64,000 nt of DNA from Nocardia higoensis NBRC 100133 (GCF_000308595.1 NZ_BAGA01000077.1:62001-126000), one strand, 5' to 3'. Shown: positions 1-13,420, numbered from the stretch's first letter. Program-made: numbers and translations. Notes: generated by a model from the letters alone, not told the origin.

Positions 1-89
1 GCGGCGGCAGTCCGGTCGGCGACGTTCTCGCCCACCGGGCCCGCTCCGAGCACGATGACGTCACAGCTCCGGGCGATTTCGTCTGTCAT
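1..89 (-). CDS. NAD(P)/FAD-dependent disulfide oxidoreductase, N-terminal fragment
   Basis: Only the first 29 codons are inside the window; the gene runs off the left edge. The start ATG is read on the minus strand at 89-87. The visible peptide contains DVIVLGAGPVGENVA, the GxGxxG dinucleotide-binding fingerprint for FAD, in the form common in the pyridine nucleotide-disulfide oxidoreductase family (dihydrolipoyl dehydrogenase or mercuric/mycothione reductase-like). The substrate cannot be inferred from so little. It is divergent to the CYP123-like operon and shares a 386-bp intergenic region with it. Confidence 0.75.
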   Translation of the reverse strand, partial: MTDEIARSCDVIVLGAGPVGENVADRTAA

Positions 90-475
90 GACTGCGCTTT
101 CGGGACGGAGTGGTCAGCGGCCGGTGGCGCGTCGAGAGGAGTCCGGCGCGCACCGGCCCCTGCTGTCGGGGTCGTGAAGGCAGCGCAACAACCGTAGTCC
201 GCGGCCTCGCGATGTGCCGGGTGACGCGCGGCGCGACCGTCCGCGAGGCCGGGCATCGAGCGGGAACGTGTTCTGATCCAGGCGTCCGTGACCGGTTGCG
301 GCGAATGTCATGCGTGGCGGCGCGGCGAGGGGTTTCATGGAATCGTTCGCGGTGCCCATTGTTATGGAATGGTGTCGATGGTACTGTCCAGACACATGTC
401 CAGCTATCTGTCTCCACGGTGCGTCACGGGGATGCCCGGCGGGAAGAACCTGTTACCGAAATGGGGGTCCGTGCG
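90..475. other. Divergent intergenic region before the CYP123-like operon
   Basis: No convincing gene is seen in these 386 bases. The stretch holds the promoters of the divergent oxidoreductase and P450 genes and the 22-bp repeat at 381-402 that recurs in front of CYP51. A weak GAAC-GT-GTTC dyad at 264-273 has the AACnnGTT core of KstR sites but lacks the flanking T and A, so it is not called. Confidence 0.6.
381..402 (+). promoter_or_regulatory. Candidate operator shared with CYP51
   Basis: The 22 bases starting GTACTGTCCAGACAC match the site at 17129-17108 (read on the minus strand) at 21 of 22 positions; only base 16 differs (A here, G there). The core has alternating TGTC and GACA blocks separated by two bases, giving overlapping dyads as expected for a dimeric TetR-like repressor. 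It lies 74 bp before the P450 start codon. Confidence 0.7.
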
Positions 476-1681
476 ATGACCGCGGCGTCGGTGGAACCGT
501 TGACATTCGATCCCTACGACTACTCGTTCCACGAGGATCCGTACCCGATCTACGCCCGGCTGCGCGCCGAGGCGCCGCTGTACCACAACCCCGAGCTGGG
601 CTTCTGGGCGTTGTCCCGGCACGCGGATGTCACCGCGGCCTTCCGCGACGCGGGCCGGTTCTCCAGCGCCAACGGCGTCTCGCTCGACCCCGCCGCCTGG
701 GGCCCGCACGCGCACCGCACGATGTCGTTCCTCGCGATGGACGATCCGCGGCACATGCGCATGCGCAAGCTGGTCTACAAGGGCTTCACCCCGCGCCGTG
801 TCGCCGAGATGGAAACACGGATCAGGGAGATCACCCTGGACTACCTCGGCCCCGCGCTCGAGCGCGGCAGCCTCGACTGGATCGACGACTTCGCGGGCAA
901 GCTCCCGATGGACGTGATCTCGGAATTGATGGGCGTGCCCGAGTCCGATCGCGCCGAGGTCCGGCGGCTGGCCGATCTGGTGGTGCACCGCGAGGACGGC
1001 GTGCTCGACGTACCCGACGCGGCGATCGACGCCTCGCTGCGTCTGGTCGGTTACTACGCCGACATGGTGAAGGACCGGCGGGTGCGGCCGACCGACGATC
1101 TGACCTCGGCGCTGCTGGATGCCGAGATCGACGGCGACTCGCTGTCCGACGACGAGATCATCGGCTTCATGTTCCTGATGGTGGTCGCGGGCAACGAGAC
1201 CACCACCAAGCTGCTCGGCAACGCGGTGTACTGGGCGGCGCGCAACCCGGCCGAGTTCGCGAAGGTCGTCGCCGATCCGGAGCGGGTGCCGGACTGGGTG
1301 GAGGAGACATTGCGCTACGACACCTCCAGCCAGATGGTGGCGCGCTGCCCCACGGTCGACATCGAACTGCACGGCGGGGTCGTCCCGGCCGGCTCGAAGG
1401 TGCTGCTGCTCATCGGCTCGGCCAACCGGGATTCGGCGGCCTTCGACGAGGCCGACAGCTACCGGCTGGACCGGACCGACACCAGCGCCCTGGCCAGCTT
1501 CGGCGCGGGCGTGCACTTCTGCCTCGGCGCGCACCTGGCGCGACTGGAGGCCGATGTCGCGCTGCGTGAATTCGTCACGCGGGTGCGCGATTACGAAGTC
1601 GTGAGCGCGGGCGTCGAGCGGGTGCACTCGACCAATGTGCGCGGCTTCGCCCATCTGCCGATCACCGTGGAGGTGCGCTGA
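476..1681 (+). CDS. Cytochrome P450, CYP123-like
   Basis: This 401-residue haem monooxygenase needs electrons from a ferredoxin and a reductase. Visible motifs are the I-helix AGNETT near residues 238-243, the K-helix EETLR near 276-280 and the haem loop FGAGVHFCLG with the ligand Cys at about 349. The N-terminal DPYDYSFHEDPYPIYARLR and the C-terminal VHSTNVRGFAHLPI strongly recall M. tuberculosis CYP123. The substrate is unknown. ATG 476 was chosen; ATG 461 is in frame and would add five residues. It heads an operon and its stop codon touches the next start. In M. tuberculosis CYP123 lies next to CYP51; here CYP51 is about 15 kb away but has the same upstream site. Confidence 0.9.
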   Translation: MTAASVEPLTFDPYDYSFHEDPYPIYARLRAEAPLYHNPELGFWALSRHADVTAAFRDAGRFSSANGVSLDPAAWGPHAHRTMSFLAMDDPRHMRMRKLVYKGFTPRRVAEMETRIREITLDYLGPALERGSLDWIDDFAGKLPMDVISELMGVPESDRAEVRRLADLVVHREDGVLDVPDAAIDASLRLVGYYADMVKDRRVRPTDDLTSALLDAEIDGDSLSDDEIIGFMFLMVVAGNETTTKLLGNAVYWAARNPAEFAKVVADPERVPDWVEETLRYDTSSQMVARCPTVDIELHGGVVPAGSKVLLLIGSANRDSAAFDEADSYRLDRTDTSALASFGAGVHFCLGAHLARLEADVALREFVTRVRDYEVVSAGVERVHSTNVRGFAHLPITVEVR

Positions 1682-2702
<1,021 letters not shown>

Positions 2703-2703
<1 letters not shown>

Positions 2704-3935
2704 TGGCCTTCCGGTCGCTGTCTCGCGAGACCCTGGCCGCGCTGGTGCCCGAACTGCTGCTGTGCGGGCACCTCATCGACCGCTGCGGCATGGCGTACAC
2801 CATCGCAGCCTTCGGCCGGGAGGGCATGGCGGGCGTGGCGATCGAGGAATGGCAGACCGCCAGCCCCGTCTACACCCGGCGTATGCAGCGCGCGCTGAAC
2901 TTCGTGGGTGACGGCGTCGACACCATCTTCAAGGGCATGCAGCTCGAGATCGGCGCCCCGCCGCAGTTCATGGACTTCCGGTACCGGGTCCACGACCACG
3001 ATCACGGCGAGTTCTGGCTGGACCACTGCGGCGCGCTGGCCGATGTGGAGCCGATGGGCGAGGAGTTCGTCGTGGCGATGTGCCACGACATCGAGGACCC
3101 CACCTTCGACGCCACCGCCCTGGCGACCAATCCGCACGCGCGGGTCCGCCCGGTGCACCGCCCGCCGCGGGTCCCCGCCGACCGGAAACCGGTGTGCGCG
3201 TGGACGGTGACCATCGACGCCGCGCACGAGCCGCCGCCGATCCCGCCGAACTCCGACCTGCTGGCGGATTCGGCTGCCGCGCAGACGGTTCTGGAGCCGA
3301 TCGACCCGGACGACGAGGGGCAGGGCGACTATTCCGGCCCGTTGCTCAGCGATCTGCGCTTCGGCGACTTCTCGCATTCGGCGCTGGCGCGCATCGCCGA
3401 GGAGGTGTGCCTGCAACAGCACCTGCTGACGCTGGGCTTCCGCATCGCGGTGCGCGCCAGGACCGGCGAGGCCGAGGCGATCGACATCGTGCGCAAGCAG
3501 TTCACCGGGATCGCCGGCCTCACGGCCGAGCGGTTGCGCCGCTGCCTGGGCGTCGGCGACGACGGTGCCGGGCTGGCGGCGGTGCTCGCGGTCCATCCCG
3601 CGCTGAACCCGGTCGCCTACACCGGTATCGAGGTGACCCGCGACGGCGAGGGCGTGTGTCTGCACATCCCGGCCGAGAGCGGCGCGCAGGCCGACGGCAC
3701 CTGGCTCGCCGTGCTCGAGGTCGACGATCTCGCCCCGCTGAACGCTCTCGCCCGTGGCGTGAACCCGCGCTATGTCGCGACCGCCGCTCGAGCGGCCGAC
3801 GGTCTCACGATCGACTTCGCGCCGGCCGACAAGCCTTTCCAGGAGGCGTCGGAGGTGGCCGTCACCCGGTTCAGCACCGGCGCCGACTTCACCTTCGCAG
3901 ATCGCGGGAAGCCGCTGCCGCTCACCGTGCTGTGA
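2703..3935 (+). CDS. Uncharacterised conserved 410-aa protein in P450 operon
   Basis: I do not recognise a named family with certainty. The protein is soluble, with no signal peptide or membrane segment. A histidine/cysteine-rich block (HDHDHGEFWLDHCGAL, about residues 98-113) and a block PTFDATA...NPHARVRPVHRPPR (about 132-157) look like conserved catalytic or metal-binding patches. The C-terminal half is more variable. The ATG overlaps the ferredoxin stop (TGATG), so it is almost certainly translated with the P450 genes. A possible resemblance to the L-2-amino-thiazoline-4-carboxylate hydrolase-like fold is only a memory-based suggestion. The context suggests a step in turnover of the P450 substrate. 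Confidence 0.75.
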
Positions 3936-3956
3936 GCGTCGACCGGTAGGAGTCGA

Positions 3957-5048
3957 ATGTCGAAGACGGGCAACAAGATCCGGGTGATCCAGTGGGCCAC
4001 CGGGGGAGTAGGCCGGGCCGCCATCGAGGCCGTGCTCGACCACCCCGGCCTCGACCTGGTCGGGGTCTGGGTCCACAGCGCGGACAAGAACGGCGTGGAC
4101 GCCGGCGCGCTGGTGGGGCGCGCCGACACCGGCGTGCGCGCCACCACCGACGCCGAGGCGTTGCTGGCCGTGCCCGCGGACTGCGTGATCTACAGTCCGC
4201 TCCAGGCCGACACCGCGGTCATGCGGGCCATCCTTGCCTCGGGTAAGAACATCGTCACCCCGCTCGGCTGGTTCCATCCGCCGGGCAGGCAACGCGAGAA
4301 GTTCGACGCGGTCTGCCGGGAAGCCGGAGTCAGCCTGCACGGCACCGGCATCCATCCCGGCGGCATGACCGACGAACTGCCGATCGTGCTCTCGGCCTTC
4401 TCCGGCTCGATCACCGAGGTCCACGCGCACGAATACTCCGACATCCGCACCTACGCGGCGCCCGACGTGGTGCGCGACTGGATGCGCTTCGGCGCCACGC
4501 CGGCGGAGGCCACCGGCGGATTCATGGCGGGCATGCTGGCGGGCGGCTACGGGCAGTCGGTGCGGCTGGTCGGCGAGATGCTCGGCATCGATCTCGACGA
4601 CGACCTGCGCACCGTGCACGAGGTCGCCGTCGCCACCGCGCCCATCGACTCGCCGATCGGCCCGATCCAGCCCGGACGCGTTGCCGCACAGCGCATCCGG
4701 TGGCAGGGCACCGTCGACGGGAATCCGGTGGTGACCGTCGGCGTGAACTGGCTGATGGGGGAGAAGGACCTCGACCCGGCCTGGGAGTTCGGTCCCGCCG
4801 GACAACGCTACGACATCCGCATCGTCGGCGACCCCGGCGCGCACGCGGTGATCACCGGCATGCATGCCGAGAGTGCCGCGGCCGCGCTGACCCGCCACCC
4901 CGGCATCGTGGCCACCGCCATGCACTGCGTGAACTCGGTCCCCGCGGTGGTCGCGGCGGAACCGGGTGTGCGCACCTATCGCGACCTGCCTCTGCTCGGC
5001 GGATTCGCGCATCCCAGCATCGCCACACATTCCAGGAGACCGAATTGA
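3957..5048 (+). CDS. NAD(P)-dependent reductase with dihydrodipicolinate-reductase fold
   Basis: This 363-residue protein starts with a Rossmann segment (IRVIQWATGGVGRAAIEAV, residues 8-26) typical of the DapB-N/2,4-diaminopentanoate dehydrogenase-like proteins common in mycolate actinomycetes. Strongly conserved patches are SPLQADTAVM, NIVTPLGW and GTGIHPGGMTDELP (about 127-140). The reaction is not known; members are usually labelled dihydrodipicolinate reductase-like but are not lysine enzymes. It sits 21 bp after the 410-aa protein and its stop overlaps the TTG start of the CYP125-like gene, tying it to the same steroid- or terpenoid-type oxidation operon. Confidence 0.8.
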   Translation: MSKTGNKIRVIQWATGGVGRAAIEAVLDHPGLDLVGVWVHSADKNGVDAGALVGRADTGVRATTDAEALLAVPADCVIYSPLQADTAVMRAILASGKNIVTPLGWFHPPGRQREKFDAVCREAGVSLHGTGIHPGGMTDELPIVLSAFSGSITEVHAHEYSDIRTYAAPDVVRDWMRFGATPAEATGGFMAGMLAGGYGQSVRLVGEMLGIDLDDDLRTVHEVAVATAPIDSPIGPIQPGRVAAQRIRWQGTVDGNPVVTVGVNWLMGEKDLDPAWEFGPAGQRYDIRIVGDPGAHAVITGMHAESAAAALTRHPGIVATAMHCVNSVPAVVAAEPGVRTYRDLPLLGGFAHPSIATHSRRPN

Positions 5049-6276
5049 GCGAGACAGGCATGAGCTCACCGCTGCTGCCGGCGGGCTTCGACTTCACCGA
5101 TCCCGAACTCTGGGGAGACCGCAGGCCGGTGGCCGAGTTCGCCATGCTGCGCCGCACCGCGCCGGTGTGGTGGAACGCCCAATCCGACGAGGACTCCGGC
5201 GGCTTCCACGACGGTGGCTACTGGGTGGTGAGCAAGCTCGCCGACATCAAGGAGATCTCGCGCAACCCGGAGGTCTTCTCCTCACAGCTCAAAGGCTCGA
5301 TCATCCGGCTGCCCGGCGACATCACCCCGGCCCAGATGAACGAGACCGGCGCGCTGCTGCTGAACATGGATCCGCCCAAGCATTCCAAGATCCGCCGCAT
5401 CATCTCCAAGGGCTTCACCCCGCGCGCGGTCGAGAGCCTGCGCGCCGCGCTCACCGAACGCGCCGAGCGGATCGTGTACGAGGCGAAGAAGGCGGGCAGC
5501 GGCGATTTCGTGGAACAGGTCGCCTGCGAGCTGCCGTTGCAGGCGATCGCGGAACTGCTCGGCGTACCCCAGGAGGATCGGCGCAAGGTTTTCGACTGGT
5601 CGAACCAGATGCTCAACTACGACGACCCGGAATTCGGTGATCCGGCGATGGCCTCGGCCGAAGTCCTCGGCTACGCCTGGAACATGGCCGAGCAACGCCG
5701 CGCCTGTCCCGCCGACGACATCGTCACCGAACTGATCCAGGCCGACATCGACGGCGAAGCGCTGGCCTCCGACGAGTTCGGCTTCTTCGTCATCCTGCTG
5801 TCGGTGGCGGGCAACGAGACCACCCGCAATGCCATCACCCACGGCATGAAGGCGTTCGTCGACTTCCCCGAGCAGTGGGAGCGATTCGAGGCCGAGCGCC
5901 CGCGCACCGCACCCGACGAGATCGTGCGCTGGGCGACGCCGGTGACGGTCTTCCAGCGCGCCGCCACCCGCGACGTCGAACTCGGCGGTCAGCTCATCCG
6001 CGCGGGTCAGCGGGTCGGATTGTTCTACGGCTCGGCCAATTTCGACGAAGACGGCTTCGCGGAGCCGTTCGCCTTCGACATCGGCCGCAATCCGAATCCG
6101 CACGTCGGCTTCGGTGGCACCGGCACCCACTACTGCGTCGGCGCCAACCTCGCCCGCCTCGAGATCGACCTGATGTTCAACGCCATCGCCGACGCCATGC
6201 CGAACCTGCGCGAGTTGTCCGCGCCGGTCCGGCTGCGCAACGGCTGGATCAACGGCATCAAGAGCTGGCAGGTGGC

Positions 6277-6286
<10 letters not shown>
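5045..6286 (+). CDS. cyp125: Cytochrome P450, CYP125-like (steroid C26-monooxygenase type)
   Basis: This 413-residue P450 resembles M. tuberculosis CYP125A1, which oxidises the terminal methyl of the cholesterol or cholestenone side chain. Shared features include FDFTDPELW...[43 protein letters not shown], the I-helix [10 protein letters not shown] from residue 255, [10 protein letters not shown], and the haem loop [11 protein letters not shown] with the Cys ligand near 364. The TTG at 5045 is chosen because AGGAG at 5034-5038 is correctly spaced (six bases); an ATG at 5060 lies too far away. The TTG overlaps the previous stop. It ends 10 bp inside the convergent ribBA gene. The exact substrate may differ from cholesterol, since the usual kstR-controlled neighbours are absent. 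Confidence 0.88.
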
Positions 6287-8553
<2,267 letters not shown>

Positions 8554-8557
<4 letters not shown>

Positions 8558-9276
8558 GCGACTACCTTTCTGCCCGCCGCAGCGGGCGCGGAATCGGTGG
8601 ACAGGCCGGCGAGATAGGTTCTCGCCTGGGCGAGCGACCACACGTCGGCCATCTTGGCCGCCATGTCGAAGAGGTTGGCTTCGTGGACGCGCCGGTCGCG
8701 GTCGCCGACGGCATCGGCCACCACGATCGGCACGAAGCCGTGCTGCATGGTGTCCAGCGCCGTGGCCCGGACGCATCCGCTGGTGGACAGCCCGGCGATG
8801 AGCACGGTGTCCACCCGCAGCGCGGACAGATGCGATTGCAGGGTGGTGCCGAAGTAGGCGCTCGGATAGTGCTTGGTCAGGCGCAGTTCGTTCGGCAGCG
8901 GTGCGAGTCCGTCGATGAACTCCGCGTACGGGCTGCCCGCGCAGAACGCGCGCAGCGAGGGGGACTTACGGAAGAACACCCCCGCGTCGGCGCCGTCCGC
9001 GCGCAGCCGGACCTCGGTGACGATCACCGGGATGCCGGCGGCGCGGGCGGCTGCGAGCAGGGCCCGCATCGCCTCGACCGGTTCCTCCGCACCGGCGTAG
9101 AGCGAGCACTCCGGGTCGATGTAGGCGCGGGCGGGATCGACGAGGACCAGTGCGGGGCAGTGACCGGCTCCCAGTTGCCCGCCGAAGCCCGCGGCGGCGT
9201 AGTCGGCGTCGAGGTCGTCGGTCGCGCGACCGCGGGCGAGCGCGCCGGTGTGTACGGCATCATCGGTGGGGGACAT
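8554..9276 (-). CDS. Isochorismatase-family cysteine hydrolase (RutB-like position)
   Basis: This 240-residue cysteine hydrolase has the family triad: Asp in LVLVDPARAY (about residue 47), Lys in LTKHYPSAYFGT and Cys in GLSTSGCVRAT. In the E. coli Rut pathway, RutB of this family hydrolyses ureidoacrylate after RutA opens uracil. N-carbamoylsarcosine amidase is another member, so a ureido- or amide-hydrolysing step is likely. The ATG at 9276 was chosen as the first well-placed start in the family's size range. It sits 11 bp after the transporter gene and overlaps the next gene by four bases. Confidence 0.85.
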
Positions 9277-9287
9277 CGGCGGAACTC

Positions 9288-10778
9288 CTATCGACGGGCG
9301 GTGGTTTCGGGGACACCGGTCGTTTCCGGTGCGGAGTCGGCGACGACGAGCGCGGGCATCCGACCGCGGCGCGGGAAGAACAGGCAGACGATCAGCCCGA
9401 GCACCGAGATGGCGGCGAACAGCAGCCCGACCAGCCGCAGATTGCCGACGAAGGTTGCCAGTTGCGCGGTGTCCACGCCGCTGAGCGTCCCGCCGAAGGC
9501 CGCGCGCCTGGCCTGTTCGTCGAGCCCGACGGTCGCCACGGCCAGCGCGATGGCCGAACTGAACAGGTAGCCGACGTTCTGCAGAGTCGAACGCAGGCCG
9601 TTGGCGATGCCGCGTCGTTGCGCGGGGGCGGTCAGCATCAGCGCGCTGGTGCTCGGGGTCATGAACAATCCGGTGCCCGCGCCGAGTACCGCCAGCCACG
9701 GCACCAACGGCCACAGCGTCGTCGCGTCGTCGGCGAGGCTCAGCGCGACACCCACCGAGCCGATCGCGTTCAGGCCCATGCCGATCGCGGCCAGCTCGCG
9801 CGGGGCGAAGCGCTGCATGAGCCGCCCGGTGGCCGCCGCGGCGACCACGGTGCCCAGGGCGATGGGCACGACGAGCAGCCCCGCCTGCGCCGGATCGAGC
9901 CCGCCGCCCTGGCCGTAGAGCGAGATCATGATGACGGTCGCGTAGGTGGCCACGGCATTGAGCAGGGCGGCGACCAGTACCAGGGTGACCGCGCGGTTGC
10001 GGAACAACTGCACGTCCACCAGCGGATGGGGCCGGCGTAGTTGCACCGCGACGAACCCGGCGGCCGCTCCCAGCGCCACCGCTGAGCTAAGCCAGGGGGA
10101 GACCGGGACATCGGCGGACAGTGCCAGCACCGCCGCCGACAGCGCGACCGTCGACAACACCGCCCCGACCGCGTCGAACCGTTCCCCGGCGCCGCGCTGC
10201 CCGGCTGCCCGGGGAACGACGAGCGCCGAGGCGATCAACGCGATCAGGCCGAATGGCAGGGTCAGCAGGAAAAGTCCGCGCCACCCGGCGATCGCGGTCG
10301 CCACGCCGCCGACCACCGGGCCGATCACCTGTGCGAGGGCGGCGATGGTCGCGTTCCAGCCGAGCGCGCGTCCGAGCTGCCCGGGCGCGAAGGTGTCGGT
10401 CAGCAGCGCGGTGTTGTTGGTGACGAACGCCGCGGCGCCGACGCCCTGCAGCACGCGCGCCGCGATGAGCATCCAGGGCGAGAACGACAGCGCGCACAGG
10501 GCGGTCGCCACCGTGAACAACCCGATCCCGGCGAGATAGAGCGGACGGCGGCCGACGAGGTCGGCGATCCGGCCGAAGACCAGGATCAGCGCGGTGGTGA
10601 CCAGCATGTAGCCGAGCACGATCGCGGTGGAGTGCGCGGGGGAGGCGTCCAGTTCGCGTGCGATGGTGGGTAGCGCGACCGTCAGGCCGCTCATGTTGAT
10701 GAAGATCGCGACCACGCCGAAGCTCGCGGCGGCGAACACCCGCCACGGCCTGACCGCGTTCGCCTGCTGCTCAGACAT
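9288..10778 (-). CDS. MFS transporter, DHA2-like
   Basis: This 496-residue integral membrane protein has about 14 predicted hydrophobic segments and the MFS signature GRIADLVGRRPLYLAG between helices 2 and 3. The length and the helix pattern fit the DHA2 drug:proton antiporter group. In this operon it could import the heterocyclic substrate or export a product; the Rut operon of E. coli uses the unrelated permease RutG instead. The ATG at 10778 overlaps the end of the amidase gene by eight bases, so it belongs to the same transcript. Confidence 0.87.
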   Translation of the reverse strand: MSEQQANAVRPWRVFAAASFGVVAIFINMSGLTVALPTIARELDASPAHSTAIVLGYMLVTTALILVFGRIADLVGRRPLYLAGIGLFTVATALCALSFSPWMLIAARVLQGVGAAAFVTNNTALLTDTFAPGQLGRALGWNATIAALAQVIGPVVGGVATAIAGWRGLFLLTLPFGLIALIASALVVPRAAGQRGAGERFDAVGAVLSTVALSAAVLALSADVPVSPWLSSAVALGAAAGFVAVQLRRPHPLVDVQLFRNRAVTLVLVAALLNAVATYATVIMISLYGQGGGLDPAQAGLLVVPIALGTVVAAAATGRLMQRFAPRELAAIGMGLNAIGSVGVALSLADDATTLWPLVPWLAVLGAGTGLFMTPSTSALMLTAPAQRRGIANGLRSTLQNVGYLFSSAIALAVATVGLDEQARRAAFGGTLSGVDTAQLATFVGNLRLVGLLFAAISVLGLIVCLFFPRRGRMPALVVADSAPETTGVPETTARR

Positions 10779-12420
10779 CGGCGTGCCGCTCGTGATGGGA
10801 GGTCACCGACTGCACGGCGGCCGCGACGCGCAGGCAGAGGTCATCGGCCCACGGCCTGCCCGCCAGTTGCGCCCCGACCGGCAGTCCGCCGGAGGATCCG
10901 GCGGGCAGCATGACGGCCGGGAACCCGAGGTAGTCGAAGACGGCGGTGTTGCGGCCGATGATCGACTGCATGGGGTAACGGGCGCCGTCGATGTCCACGG
11001 TGGCGTCGGACAGTCGCGGCGCGGTCGCGCCGATTCCCGGCGTCAGCAGCACGTCCGCGCCCGCCGTGTCGAACGCCGCGAGCGCTGCCCGCTGGGCCGG
11101 AGCACGCAGGCGAAGGGCGCGCAGATAGTCGACGGCCGAGGGCACCGTCCCCCGGGCGATCCGCACCTGGGTGCCGATGTCGAAGCGGGCGAAGTCGGCG
11201 AGCGCGGCCTCCTGATTGGCGGCCAGTTCGCTGGTCAGCACCACGAGGAAGGCGTCGTCGATGGCCGCGATGTCGGGAATGTCGAGCGCGACGACGCGCG
11301 CCCCGAGAGCGCGGACCGTCTCGACGGTCGCCTGCCAGGCGGCCAGCACGCCGCCGTCGCACAGGTCGGTGAACCAGCTACCCGGGATGCCGACGGTGAC
11401 CCCGTCCAGGCGAGCGGGCCCCGGTGTTGCGCCGGTCGTGAGATGGCGGCCGAGGGCCGCGGCGACGGGCGCGGGCGCGGTGCACGGATCGCTGCCGTCC
11501 GGTCCGGCGAGTACGGCGAGCACCGTCCGCAGATCGGCGGCGCTGCGCGCCATCGGGCCGACGTGATCGAGGGTCCACGACAGCGAAGCGACCCCGGTGC
11601 GCGGCACCAGGCCGTAGGTCGGTTTGATGCCGGTCAGATTGCAGAACGCGCTCGGTACGCGGATCGAGCCACCGGTGTCGGAGCCGAGGGCGAGGGGGAC
11701 CAGCCCGGCGGCCAGCGCGCCCGCCGAACCGGTGGACGAGCCGCCCGTCCAGCGGTCCCGGTCCCAGGGATTGGTGACCGTTCCGTAGCGGGCGTTACGC
11801 GGTGCGCCACAGGCGAATTCGGTGGTGGCGGCGATCAGCACGGGAATCGCGCCGGCGGCGCGCAACCTGGCGACCACGGTGGCGTCGGCCGCGGCGATCC
11901 GGTCGCCGGTGGTCAGCGAGCCCGCGGTCACCGGCGTGGCGGCCACGTCGATGATGTCTTTGACCGCGAACGGAATACCCTCGAGCGGCCGGGGCGTGCC
12001 CGCGCGCCACCGCAGATCCGCGGTGGCCGCGGCCTCGTCCGCACCGCCGACGACGGCGAGGATCGCGCCGCCGGTCAGGGCACTGTCGGCCCATCGCCGC
12101 CGCAGGTGCGCCAGGAGCTGGGAGGGGGTGATCGTGCCGTGCGCGAAGGCGTCGAGCAGATCGAGCACGCCGAGCAGGTGCGGCGGTCGATCGGCAGGCG
12201 CCGGTGCCGGAGCCACGACAGCGGGATCGGGGACCGGCAGCCCGGCGAGCAGGTGCGGCGAATCGGCGGGCTCGGTTCCCCGACTCGCGGGGGACGCCGG
12301 GAGCGGCCGGGTGCGCGCACGATCCAGCACCGGGGTCATGTCGGCCCGTGCGCGGGGGAGCAACTCGGCGAGCGAGCCGACCGCTGCTCTGGTCAGATCG
12401 GGATAGTCGACGGCGCTCAT
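10771..12420 (-). CDS. Amidase-signature family hydrolase
   Basis: This 549-residue enzyme hydrolyses a carboxamide. The Ser-cisSer-Lys machinery is visible: VKDIIDVAATPVTAGS (Lys), the glycine/serine-rich GGSSTGSAGALAAG, and SDTGGSIRVPSAFCNLTGIKPTYG, which includes the nucleophile Ser. The roughly 130 residues before this core are unusual for the family: a proline/alanine-rich region with a short helical part (LLDAFAHGTITPSQLLAHLRRRW) resembling the N-terminal helix of allophanate-hydrolase/GatA-type amidases. The start ATG overlaps the nitrilase stop (ATGA). Its operon suggests action on an amide or ureido intermediate from ring opening. Confidence 0.9.
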   Translation of the reverse strand: MSAVDYPDLTRAAVGSLAELLPRARADMTPVLDRARTRPLPASPASRGTEPADSPHLLAGLPVPDPAVVAPAPAPADRPPHLLGVLDLLDAFAHGTITPSQLLAHLRRRWADSALTGGAILAVVGGADEAAATADLRWRAGTPRPLEGIPFAVKDIIDVAATPVTAGSLTTGDRIAAADATVVARLRAAGAIPVLIAATTEFACGAPRNARYGTVTNPWDRDRWTGGSSTGSAGALAAGLVPLALGSDTGGSIRVPSAFCNLTGIKPTYGLVPRTGVASLSWTLDHVGPMARSAADLRTVLAVLAGPDGSDPCTAPAPVAAALGRHLTTGATPGPARLDGVTVGIPGSWFTDLCDGGVLAAWQATVETVRALGARVVALDIPDIAAIDDAFLVVLTSELAANQEAALADFARFDIGTQVRIARGTVPSAVDYLRALRLRAPAQRAALAAFDTAGADVLLTPGIGATAPRLSDATVDIDGARYPMQSIIGRNTAVFDYLGFPAVMLPAGSSGGLPVGAQLAGRPWADDLCLRVAAAVQSVTSHHERHADV

Positions 12421-13349
12421 GCGGCCTGCCCGGGGCGTGTCGCCGCGTTCGCGGTGAGGTCGGCCAGCAGGCGCACCACATCCGGACGACGGTCCCGGCC
12501 GAGCGGCAGTCCCGCGCGCGCGGCCGACACCGCGTCGAGGTCGAGTCGGCAGCGCAGGATCGGGCCGGCGCGATGGGCGGGGGCCTGGGCGACGACGGTG
12601 CCGTCGGGGGCGATCACGCAGGACAGCCCGAAGTAGTCGACGGTCGCGCCGTCGAGCGTCTCGGGACCCGCGCGATTGACCGCGACCACCCACATCTGCG
12701 ATTCCATTGCGCGGGACTGCAATTCGGCCAGGAACAGCGCCTCCCTGGTGCCCAGGGAGGAGACCACCGCGAGCATCACCGTCGCCCCGAGAGCGCGGGC
12801 CACCGCCCAGTTCTCGGGGAAACTGCGGTCGTAGCAGATGACGCAGCCGAACCGCACGCCGCCGAGTTCGACCGTGGCCGGTGCGGGACCGGGGCTGAAG
12901 TATCGCTTCTCGTCGATCCGCACGTCGCCGACGAGGGAGCGTGGGAGCGAGAGTTTGCGATAGGCGGGCAGCGTCGAGCCGTCGGGGGCATCCCACCGGA
13001 GCGGATGTCCCTCGGCGTCGATCACGACCACGGAGTTGTACGTCGTGCCGTCGGCCGCGCGTTCGAACATGCCGAAGGCGATGGCGCAGCCGAGTTCGCG
13101 GGCGAGCGCGCCGAAGACCTCGGTGGTGTGACCGGGCACAGGCTGCGCCCAGTCGCCGCGATCGGTCCCGTCGCCCCCGCAGAAGTAGGGGGTGGTGCTC
13201 AGTTCCGGCAGCACGACCAGGTCGGGGACGGCGCCGGAGGCGTCCGGTGCGGCGGCCGCGGTGATCAGCTCGCTCAGCACGGCGAGATTGCCCGCGAGAT
13301 CGTCGGTCATGCCGCCCGCCTGGACGAGCGCGACAGTCGTTGTGGCCAT
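12417..13349 (-). CDS. Carbon-nitrogen hydrolase (nitrilase superfamily)
   Basis: This 310-residue enzyme has the nitrilase-superfamily triad: Glu in VVLPELSTTPYF (about residue 50), Lys in YRKLSLPRS and Cys in CVICYDRSFPE. It resembles beta-ureidopropionase/N-carbamoyl amidohydrolase-type members more than true nitrilases, which fits a pathway releasing ammonia and CO2 from a pyrimidine-like ring. The substrate itself is inference. The ATG at 13349 is 71 bp after the rutA stop, the largest gap in the operon; the stop overlaps the amidase start. Confidence 0.88.
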   Translation of the reverse strand: MATTTVALVQAGGMTDDLAGNLAVLSELITAAAAPDASGAVPDLVVLPELSTTPYFCGGDGTDRGDWAQPVPGHTTEVFGALARELGCAIAFGMFERAADGTTYNSVVVIDAEGHPLRWDAPDGSTLPAYRKLSLPRSLVGDVRIDEKRYFSPGPAPATVELGGVRFGCVICYDRSFPENWAVARALGATVMLAVVSSLGTREALFLAELQSRAMESQMWVVAVNRAGPETLDGATVDYFGLSCVIAPDGTVVAQAPAHRAGPILRCRLDLDAVSAARAGLPLGRDRRPDVVRLLADLTANAATRPGQAA

Positions 13350-13420
13350 GGGGCGCCTTCCCTGGAATGCGGATGAGAGTGGTCGGGGGAACGGGCGCCC
13401 GGCCCGCTCCCCCGGGGGGA

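Noticed and set aside
264..273. KstR-like core GAACGTGTTC before the CYP123-like operon
   Set aside because: The AACnnGTT core is present but the flanking T and A of the KstR consensus are missing, and no second example is seen near CYP125-like or choD genes.
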